Below, piece after piece: positions 55,623-64,000 of a stretch of 64,000 nucleotides of DNA. The notes beneath the pieces are model-generated. The model worked only from the letters and a program-made list of their open reading frames with translations. It did no database searches and had not been told where the DNA came from. This DNA is from Cryptomeria japonica. Taxonomy: Eukaryota > Streptophyta > Pinopsida > Cupressales > Cupressaceae. The stretch spans positions 661,800,438-661,864,437 of the forward strand of contig NC_081414.1 in assembly GCF_030272615.1 (NCBI RefSeq), given 5' to 3'. The translations under genes were made by a program, and so were the position numbers. Numbering within the stretch: the stretch's first letter is position 1; every line of letters begins with the position of its first letter.

Positions 55623-57254
55623 CATATTGTGAATTTCATTTACAGATTTCTTTATAAGGAAGTTAAGTAGCAAAATAAATTCCTACACTAACCTTGAGAG
55701 GAGGATAATGCAAAAACTTTTACAAATCTTCACAACAGTTACATAAACTAAACATAAATAAACATAAATAGCATGCATACCACAACATAGTGATTTACAT
55801 GGGGAAAAACCTTTCGGGAGAAAACCACACATTCCAAAAGCCATCCAATATATTATTCAAAAATCAGCAATAGATTATAATATACTTGCAAAGAAAGCTT
55901 CTTACAGGAGTATCACCATCCAAAGGCAACTCAATAGCTATCAAACTCTTCAAATACATTACAATACACAACCGTAATAAAATGCCCTCATAAAATAGTT
56001 TCCTTTAAAGGCAAACAAAGCACACAAAATATCTAGCGTTAGATCTATGACCTAATGATAAACGGTCAATATTTGCAATGACAATTTATACATAAATAAC
56101 CTTTTATTATTGCAAGGTTGAGACACCATTTTCTTAATATTCTTAACTACTTCAAATATATTTTGCACTATGGAATTCTCCTACATTTTAGCAACACAAT
56201 GTAAATGAGGTTGGCGGACATGTTTCTGTACAGTATAGACATGCACACATATCCAAGAAGTATTATCTACTATTGTAACTTCATCTAAAGATAATGCAAT
56301 AAAGTTTGACTGCTTTTTTTTTGTACATCTTGTTTTTCCACCTCAACAAGATAACTTTCCCATTCCCATCCACTATTTATTGAATAGTGCATTTGAGGAA
56401 ATCTAGGAATATTTAATTTTTTTAATAAAGTAGCATAGTCAAGATAATTTGACATAGGACGACCTCTAGTCAAAAGTTGAAAAATAACACTCAATTGAAT
56501 AGTTTTAGACTTGTATGTTTTTGTCATGAGATGTTTAAATAAGTGTCAATAAAACCTGAATGTCTAATCTTTTTCTCTCTTCACATATTCTCTTTATAGT
56601 CTTCATCATACTTAACATATTTACATTCTTCCTTTGTTTTTATCTAATCATTGATTGTTATTTCATTCTATAATTTGTTTTTTATACACTTTACCCATAT
56701 GATTTTCTATGGTGTCTAGTTTTAGCAACTTCTTGTCCCTTTTAAGTTTCCAACTACAAATCGTACACTTGCATTCTATTGAAGGTTCATCTTTGTTTGT
56801 ATTTGGCACTTCTACAATGAGTGGGTATCTTGACACTCAATCCAACTAAAAATTCCTTGTCATTTCCCAGTCATGCCTTGATTTTGATTTTGCTTTTCTT
56901 TTCGCCTTTCGTGTACTTCTTAAAAAATCATCTGCAACATTCTTAGCAAAATCATTTGCATCATTCTCAGAAACATCACCTACGACATCATCATCAATCT
57001 CAATCGACTTATTTTGACTACTCTAGGTATCCAATTCCATTGGAACATTATCTCTAGCATTGGGATCTGATTCAATTTACTCATTTCAATCTTTCCTAGA
57101 GGTTTGTCCTTCTTCAATAATTTTTGGTGCAATTAGTGATGTTGTACCTCCATCTAATGTAATACTAACATTGCCAAAGTATGACATTATATTTCTATTT
57201 CTACGTTTTAATGGTCTCCCTTCAACACTTTTAGGAGTCTTGTTGCTTGACATC
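55623..57254 (-). pseudogene. hAT-like transposase, N-terminal piece
   Basis: The minus-strand ATG at 57254 opens MSSNKTPKSVEGRPLKRRNR. After an acidic stretch with stops comes a zinc-finger-like block (LDWVSRYPLIVEV, CKCTICSWKLKRD, TIENHMGK; 56850-56700), then MTKTYKSKTIQLSVIFQL, LLTRGRPMSNYLDYATLLKK, MHYSINSGWEWESYLVEVEK (56470-56330) and a SLDEVT/WICVHVY-like region near 56280-56200. This is the usual N-terminal order of plant hAT/ZNF862-like transposases. Coding similarity is lost between about 56140 and 55650, where a ~0.5 kb insertion seems to sit, and resumes as KSVNEIHNMDD just before element C's target duplication. Several frameshifts make it inactive. Confidence 0.7.
55650..56140 (-). 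mobile_element. Possible solo LTR-like insertion in the hAT gene
   Basis: About 490 bases interrupt the hAT reading frame. On the minus strand they read TGGTGTCTCAACCTTGC near the right edge and GGTTTTTCCCCATGTAAATC in the middle; the latter resembles the end of many plant copia and TRIM LTRs. A repeated AAGAA near both edges could be a target duplication. Borders and class are uncertain. Confidence 0.35.
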
Positions 57255-57304
57255 TCTCAAGAAATAGAAATTGTAAGACATAGAATCATATTGATAGAAT
57301 CTAA

Positions 57305-58870
57305 GAATATACATCCCTAGACCCTTATTCCTTAGGCACTAAATGTTTCCCTACTAAATAATTTATGAAAACAAACTAAAATTCACAAAGTATAAGGATA
57401 AACAATATTGTAATACTATAAAATAAATTATCACTTATCAATAGGTTTTGTCAGAGTTTGTTTTACAACAATGCTTGTAGTAGAAAATTGTCTATGATCT
57501 GAATCAACTATCAAGAGCTCAAAATTGAACAAAATGTATCAAAAAGTATTGACTTTCGATTGTATTTATACCAATCCTTATTTGGTGAATTTTTTAGAGC
57601 ATTTTAAAATTTGATCTTAAATTTTGGCTTATTTAAGCGAGATTTTTGCATGATAGATTGTGTGAATCTCCACGGCTATTAAATTGTTATGTTTCAATTT
57701 CCAAGATGATCATGGACTTGTGATTACCATTAAATTATAACATAGCTGGCAAAATGTGTCCTCCTATATAATTATAGTATTGAATTGTTTATCTATTATT
57801 GGTGAATAAATAGGTGGACATACATTGGAACCTTTCAAAGTTGTTGGCGAGAAAATTAAATATATACGACTAGTCCAAAAATTTGATGGCGAATTAACTA
57901 TCATATGGTGCAAAACACGTAAAAGTAGAGTGTTTGGGCAAAAGACATTGATTCAAACTATTCACCAATTTCAAAATTTGTGATCCCGGATATTCACCAA
58001 TTGGCGAAAATTGCCACTAAAAAAATTGTTGATGATATGTAAATTAATGCTAATTAAAATACACACAAGTATGGAAAAAATTGTAGCTCACATAGATTAC
58101 CATCCTTCTAGGTACATGAAGTATGTATGATGTACAACATCCATGGTTAATAGAAACCTAAGCATAAATGAAATGTGCTACCTATGACACAATTTAAATT
58201 GTTAAAAAAAATTATAAACCATAGTAGATGATGTGTATTCTAAATTTAAAATCTAAGAAACTATTTGAAACTAAAATTAGATGGAAGTTATCAAAATGAG
58301 CTATGTAAGATATGTGTGATCTATTAGACTTAAAACACCATTTGAACTTATCTATAATTAAGGCAATATTCCATTATAGTGCTTGAGTCTAGTGATTCCT
58401 TGAAATGATAATTTTTATCTACATTTTTATATCATATCTATTCATTCAACTCACTCTTTAATAACATGCAATATCTTTTCATGGTCATCTCTATCTAATA
58501 TCCACTTAGGATGCCAACGTGCATGTGTAATTGGATGAAGAGACAAACTAGTAGTAATTTCTATGTGACTATATTAATAAACCATGTTGTGAAACTAGTA
58601 ATCCATGAAGTGAATCCCACTATGAATAATTTTTACTTTTTTGAGACATGTTCTGTGCACTCTAATTGAACCTGCGGGAAAAAAACACTTTATCGCTTAT
58701 CTTTGGTCTGTTAACTTCATCATCTCTTTTGTGCAATATAATAAATAGTAATTTAACCTTCTATGTTTACAACCTATGCTATAATTGCAAAAACATCTCT
58801 TGCACCATAAATGAGATGTAAAATGTTTAGAATAATGGGTCATGAATTGTAATGTTCAACAATCAAATTA
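57305..58870. other. No recognisable feature
   Basis: About 1.6 kb of AT-rich DNA between the start of the hAT-like gene and the second transposase fragment. No TIR matching elements A or C was found by eye, and no ORF worth reporting. Confidence 0.4.
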
Positions 58871-58873
58871 AAA

Positions 58874-59850
58874 TTAAGTTTTAGATAAATATAAATTAAA
58901 AAAATTTAAAATGAAAGTTATAAGAGCTCTACATGATAGATTTCTACTTTTTCTAATCAATCCTATAATGTAGTCATAATCAATTGAAATCAAAGGAATG
59001 TCTTCAAATCTTTCTTCTTCATCTTCATCATATGTGTCAGTAACAACTAGTGGCACCAAGTTCCACTTAGTGAAATAGCCACATGTTGGCTCTTGCAATT
59101 CTCATAATCCCCCAACATGCAATCATAACAGAAATAAGAGTAATCCTTAGTGCGCAATATCCATGTTTTTCTATCTACACTCATGACATGGTACAAAGAT
59201 TTATTTTTTTATACCCTCTTACATCAATGCATTATTCTATCCACACCTACAAATCTTATAACATATACATCTCAAACTCATAGATTATACAATTATAATT
59301 TTGTTTCAAAATTATTAAATAGCAATAACAATATTTTAAACAAGTCAAACTATTTTAAAATAATTTGCATACCTGATATCTCCTAAAATGCTCTAGTTGG
59401 ACTTGGCTTCCTCCTTAAACAAGTGATAGCCTCACATATGAAGTGTTCCTTACACCATTCAAAAATATCATTTATATGATCTCCTTGAAAATTCAATCAA
59501 ATTTTTCATAGAGATGGATTAATGGAAGCTCTCATACCATCATGTTCTGCCTTTCCATGTCCACTCTCAAATAAATTCTAAATGTGTTGTATATTAGCAT
59601 GTCTATGATATCTACAAAGTGCATAAAATGGTCCTGATGATTTGAATTGTGATGCACACACATTTGACCATACAAAATATTTCTCAGTTTCCACACCACT
59701 TGTAAAATCTTCAAAGAAATTTTTAAAGCAATGTTGTACAAAATGTGTGTCATGCTCTTTATCATCACTAATATAAAAGTTTTTTTTTTCTCAATGAATT
59801 GTTGTAGACATATGCCCTCAACACCATCCAAATGCAATTATGTATGTTCT
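58874..59850 (-). pseudogene. Second transposase fragment of the element A family
   Basis: Minus-strand frames, joined across a shift near 59750, read SDDKEHDTHFVQHCFKNFFE, then VWSNVCASQFKSSGPFYALC, then NLFESGHGKAEHDGMRAS (59760-59540). These align with element A's transposase (SDDRTHSSKFVQGCFKVFYY, WSDNCTAQFKN, HGKGEHDGARAC). A probable C-terminal part follows at 59400-58874 (FEWCKEHFICEAITCLRR; DTYDEDEEERFEDIPLISID). It is clearly divergent from element A's copy, so it represents a different subfamily. The LINE at 59.86-64 kb cuts off its N-terminal side. Confidence 0.65.
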
Positions 59851-59984
59851 GATTAATTAAAAAATAGGTTTTCAAGACCCGAAACCTTTACAACATAGAT
59901 AGAGAAAAAGCACTAAGAAGAACAGTGCTTTAAAGTCCGCATACAAAAAGATTGGCCAAAAGACCAGCAAACAGAAAGAACAAC

Positions 59985-61730
59985 TTAACAGCAAAAAACA
60001 ACAAAGAAACAAAGAAGGCACCACACAGTAATTTTCTTCAGCAAATCCTTCGCCTTAATCACCAGCTTGTCGTAGGTGGCCCCAACAACTTTCAGGTCTT
60101 CCAGATCCTTGTTCGGTTTCTTTTCCTTCCTCTTGCCTCTAGTGCGGGTTCTGGGACCTTGAGCTTCCCTTATTCCTTCAGCTTCCAGGTCTATGTCCTG
60201 GATTTCCTTTTCTTCATCCAATTTGCTGATGAGGGTGTGGGTGTTGTTAGCTGAGATCTTCAGGATACTTAGGCTCTGTTTAGAAATGTTCTTCAGACAC
60301 TCCTCAATTTTACCAATTTTGGTAACGGTATCCGAGAGGGTTTTATCGCTAGTGTCAGCAAGGCTCTTCCTTTCCAGCAAATCCTTCTCAATCTTCTCAA
60401 ACCTGGGGTTAAAAGCATCTCTGATGTCTTCAGCTTTGGCAATGGTGTTTTTCAGGTCCTCAATATAGTCGGCCATAGTGTTCCCTTCCCCAGTATTAAT
60501 GGTTTCCAAGATCAAGACTCTATTGCAAAGTTTTTTGTTTTCATCTTCATCTTTCTTGTAGCCATTAATGAGCCACTCCATAGTTTCCATGAAACCATGC
60601 AAACCCTCAGGAGGAGGACCAGATGGGGGGGCAGCTTTTCCAGGGGTAACATGTTCCTCTTTAGGGATGTGGAGGGTGGAAATTGTATCAGCAGCCCTAA
60701 GAGTCTCTTCCATGGTCTCCTTTTCTAGACTCCGATCAGCTTCCAGGGCCTTAGCTTGCTTGTTGGCTGCTGGGTCCTTACCAGTCTCCTCTTTCTTCTT
60801 GTGCTTTTTCCTGGTCTGGGTATGGTCTTTTGTTTTCTTTTTTGGCAACCCTTTAGGGTTCTCCTTTTCAGAGTCATCCGAGTATTCCTCTTCCAAAGAG
60901 ATGTTGATCAGGGGTCTGCTTTTTGGCTTTTTGCCCTTAGAGGAAGAGGGTCTTGTTTTACTATATTTCCTCTTCTTCCTACTTTCATACTCTGAAACAT
61001 CAATGCTATCCTCTGTGTCAGTTGAAGAGTCACTGTCGGATTCCTCCTCCTCAGAAAAGGCATAATCAAACATCTCTTCCTCAGAGTCCACGGAGGGTTG
61101 CATCCGAGCTATTTGGTTGGCTTTTAAATGGTCATAAATTAGGACCATTAGGCCTTGGTGCATAACAGAATCACCTAGAGGATTCTCCTTATAGGCCTTG
61201 AGGGATGCATTCATCGAGAAAAGAAGGAAATAAGGGAAATTAACCTTATCATTGTGCCTAAAGTGGTTTAACAGAACAAAGTGATAACCATAAACTTTCG
61301 TAAACCTACCATCTAGAGTGATATAATGCATTAAAACAAAGAGGATTTCCCTCTAGGGTTTGACAAAAGCCTTGGGTGGGTAGTAGGTTTTGCTCAACTT
61401 TACCAGTCATTTTTTCTCTTTCTCCGTTTCTAGGTACCTTTCAATAGCTTCCCTGCTAACCTTCCTATCTTTGTAGAGGTTGCAACCTTCCCTTGTGAGG
61501 CCCGTAGCTTGAGCAATTAAGTCTTCATCGATTTCAACCATTTGATCGCCCATTTTTAACATGCCCTTCTTCCAGTTCTTGCAGAAAAGACTGGTAACCA
61601 TACCATCTTGACCATGGAGTCTCTCCATGAAGTTTGAGAGACCACCCTGCTACAGTATACCCCAAACCTCTTCCTTCTGTTTCCATTATTTACAACTACT
61701 TGGTTCATATCTCCTCTTGTTTCCACCCAT
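59985..61730 (-). pseudogene. Extra ORF after LINE-2 RNase H: charged, coiled coil
   Basis: One frame runs from an ATG at 61730 (MGGNKRRYEPSSCK) to 59985 with four stops in its first third; the last 448 codons (61331-59985) are uninterrupted, the longest intact frame in the window. Order: VEIDEDLIAQATGLTREG, a phrase resembling N-terminal domains of several plant TE proteins; hydrophobic block FTKVYGYHFVLLNHFRHN; acidic stretch EEEESDSDSSTDTEDS; basic nuclear-signal-like KKRKYSKTRPSSSKGKKPK and TRKKHKKKEE; then long helices with heptad character (KKLCNRVLILETIN, FEKIEKDLLERKSL). It may be a gag-like or DNA-binding protein. Its position downstream of the RNase H, its opening MGGN (as in gene X) and its good preservation are unusual. 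Confidence 0.55.
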
Positions 61731-61887
61731 GTTGTCGCTGCCCACAATCAAATTTTGAAGCTTGTAGAGCAGATAAACCAGAGAGCTTTTCGGAACTGTA
61801 ATAGTTACCTAGAAAACGTGAGAGTTAATGGCATTGATGTTAGAATGAGTGATATTCTCATTATTATAGTAACTCGAAATACTCACA

Positions 61888-64000
61888 TTAGTACTTCTCA
61901 TAATTATCCTGTCCATCAAGAATATTTGGAGTGCTTCTATATCTCTCATTACTAATGATTTGTCTGATGTCTTTGGGGAGTCCACGTTCACCCATCCACG
62001 TGGTAATTTCCTCACTTTTAACTATTGCATTGGCAGCCCAGTCAGTAGAGCCATTGGCCTCCCGGTAGATGTGGGATATATGGCAATTTTTAAAGGTGCT
62101 AATAAGATCAATAGCAGAGGTGATTATGTTGTGAATTGACCGTGAAGGTTTTGAAGTCCCCTTAAGACACTTTATAATATTATTTGAATCCCCTTCAATC
62201 CATAGATAGGGGCAATTCCACTTTTTAGCTAGGAGGATGCCTTGAAGAGCTGCCATTGCTTCAACTTTATGGTTGGTTTGGGTTCCAATAGGGATAGCAA
62301 CCATTTCCTTGCAAATTCCTCTGTCATCTCTCAGTATAGCTCCACAACCTGAAGGACCAGGGTTACCTTTGGCAGCACCATCAAAATTAACTTTGAACCA
62401 ACCTTGAGGAGGGGTTTGCCATTTAGATTCAAGCCTTTTATTGTGGTTGTTAGGACCATCAGTAATCTTCATATTCCATACCCTCAAGATGTTTGATTCC
62501 AGTGAGTTGTTTGAGTAACAAGGACCCTCAATGATCCTTATATTTTCCTGAATCGACCATTGAATTTTCTGGAACACAATATCCTAATTAAGGGAGACAT
62601 CCCTGAAGATTCAGTTATTTCTTTCTTTCCATAGTCCCCACAAGATGTGAGGAAGAGAGAGCTGCCACAAACATCTCAAAAAAGAGTTAGTCCATTTAAT
62701 ATTCCAGGAGGAGAACAGGTCACTGATGTTATTCGGAAACACCCAGGCCATACTAAAACTCTTGAGAAAACTTTCCTAAACTGAGGCTAAACTGAGGCTG
62801 AGAAGGAACAATGGAGAGCAAGGTGGTCCACAGACTCTTCCTCTTGAAGGCACATCACACATCTATTAGGGAGGGCAAAGCCTCTTCCTTTGAGGTTGTC
62901 AAGGGTCAGAATCTTATTTTGGAGGTTGGTCCAGAAGAAAAGATTGATTTTGGGGGTGAGACCCTTAATCTAGGCTTTACACCAATAAGGGTTGATTGAG
63001 AGGGGGGGGGGGGGGGGGGGGAAGGACACAATACATATAGGAAATAGATAAAGTACCTTTAGGATCATGTTTCCAAATCAGGGAGTCTTCTTCTTTATTC
63101 AGCCATACCGCAGACAGATGGATCTTGAGCTTAGAAAGGCTAGGGTGGATGCTTTCAATGTTCTGCCATTCATTACCAACCCAGTACTCAGCAACTAAGG
63201 AGCCAAAAGTTCTAATACAAGAGGGAGCATAGGGGGCCCATTCATTGATATCATTCAAGGGTTTATCAAAAAGCCAAGGATCCTCCCAGAATTTAACTTT
63301 CCTACCATTTCCTAGTTTCCAGATCACTCCTTTGGCTATATCTTCTTTACATTTAGAGGCATGATTCCATATATGGGATCCATTAATACTAAGGTTTGAA
63401 TGGATAAAAGAGGAGAGAGAGGAGGACAGAAGAGAGTACTTACTTCGCCAAATTTTACACCATTCAGAGTCTGAATGAAACATTCTCTAGACTTGTTTGG
63501 ATAGGAGAGCTTCATTTAGGGTATGAATCCTTCTGAGGCCTAGCCCACTTTTGCTTTTCGGCCTATAGACTTGGTCCCAAGCCAACAAAGACATTCTTTG
63601 CTTATCCTCAACCCCAGACCATAGGAATCTTCTTTGAATTTTCTCGATTGCATCAGCATACTTAACTGGAATTCTGAAAAGACTTAGAGCATAAATCGGA
63701 ATACTTTGAAGGGTAGCCTTAAGGAGTTGGAGCTTGCCAGCTTGACTTAAGAGGGCTCCTTTCCAACCTGCAAGTTTTTTATGAAATTTGTCCATAAGAG
63801 AACTCCAGAAGGGATCAGGAGGTGCAATGCCCATGGGGAGACCAAGGTAGGTAGCAGGAAGATCAACAATCCTACACTCCAGGATTTTGTTGATCCTCTG
63901 TTGTCTTCTCTCAGGAGTATTAATGAAAAAAACTTCACTTTTAGCCCAATTAATAAGCTGGCTAGAAGCAGAGGCAATTTACATAAGATGCTCTTCAAGA
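61888..64000 (-). pseudogene. LINE-2 ORF2, C-terminal part (RT end, zinc region, RNase H)
   Basis: From the right: SEVFFINTPERRQQRINKIL-like and LGLPMGIAPPDPFWSSLMDK (63860-63780), AGWKGALLSQAGKLQLLKAT, the FLWSGVEDKQRMSLLAWDQV region (63640-63590), then HIWNHASKCKEDIAKGVIWK and FWEDPWLFDKPLND (63390-63260). A run of G (63002-63021) disrupts the zf-RVT region. RNase H (62577-61888): WFKVNFDGAAKGNPGPSGCG, HKVEAMAALQGILL, LWIEGDSNNIIKCL and HIYREANGSTDWAAN, with all four catalytic acids, ending at 61888. Stops at about 63484, 62980 and 62580 separate the pieces. Confidence 0.85.
63002..63021. repeat. Poly(G) run of about 20
   Basis: A homopolymer inside the LINE-2 ORF2; on the coding (minus) strand it encodes poly-Pro and abuts a frame break. 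Its length is prone to sequencing error. Confidence 0.9.

Larger units (their letters stand above)
59855..64000 (-). mobile_element. LINE-2: L1-like LINE, 3' half; continues past window
   Basis: On the minus strand the end of the RT, zinc region and RNase H (64000-61888) are followed by an additional long ORF (61730-59985) and a short 3' tail. The left border is near 59855, where the transposase fragment's similarity stops. A poly(A) is not clearly preserved (TTTTTTAATTAATCAG only). The 5' half lies beyond 64000. Confidence 0.75.

Noticed and set aside
60568-61165. Plus-strand ORFs at 60.5-61.2 kb, including a 165-codon one
   Set aside because: They are antisense shadows of the low-complexity acidic/basic part of the LINE-2 extra ORF.

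Overview
This 64 kb window looks like repetitive nuclear DNA from a large plant genome. A gymnosperm or similar TE-rich seed plant is my guess, and the species cannot be told from the sequence. I see no intact host gene, rRNA, tRNA or CRISPR array. Nearly everything recognisable is a transposable element (TE), most are decayed, and several sit inside one another. The main evidence for a plant is a Tat-lineage Ty3/gypsy element with a second RNase H and an antisense plant mobile domain ORF, L1-like LINEs with a DUF4283 ORF1 and a terminal RNase H, and plant-type LTRs primed by initiator tRNA-Met.

Layout. 1-1366: TCGAT-rich sequence with a 201 bp tandem duplication. 1367-7100: a minus-strand LTR-retrotransposon array (LTR, repeat-filled interior, primer binding site, LTR, collapsed interior, primer binding site, truncated LTR); the first LTR holds a 461 bp MITE. 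7995-19162: element A, an 11.2 kb DNA transposon with terminal inverted repeats (TIRs) and an ATGA target duplication. It carries a decayed transposase gene (+), a 359 bp tandem array, and a nine-exon accessory gene of unknown function (-). It lies inside, or beside, a decayed minus-strand gene X (19.2-22.0 kb). 23114-24750: a 5'-truncated LINE with a perfect target duplication. 25.0-57.3 kb: a decayed minus-strand hAT-like transposase in three pieces, split by a Tat element (26223-45428, target duplication AATGT) and by element C (46521-55622, target duplication CATA). A 7.9 kb LINE is inserted in the 3' LTR of the Tat element. 58.9-59.85 kb: a second, divergent transposase fragment of the element A family. 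59.9-64.0 kb: the 3' half of another LINE (-) with an additional ORF downstream of its RNase H.

Most notable is the DNA transposon family represented by A, C and the 59 kb fragment. A and C share related termini (about GGGTAAGTGCACNAAGATG) and both have 4 bp target duplications. The transposases share DFAENY, SDNC-AQFKN and HGK-EHDG blocks. The 4 bp duplication and DDE-like layout suggest Sola or a relative, but I could not test that. Element C has no transposase; it is a 9.1 kb fold-back element whose arms are kilobases of pyrimidine-rich sequence on one side and purine-rich on the other.

Insertion order read from the nesting: the hAT-like gene is oldest; the Tat element and element C entered it (or its flank) separately; the LINE then entered the Tat 3' LTR. 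Coding regions throughout carry frameshifts and stops, several of which look like C-to-T changes (CGA to TGA, CAA to TAA), as expected of old methylated repeats.
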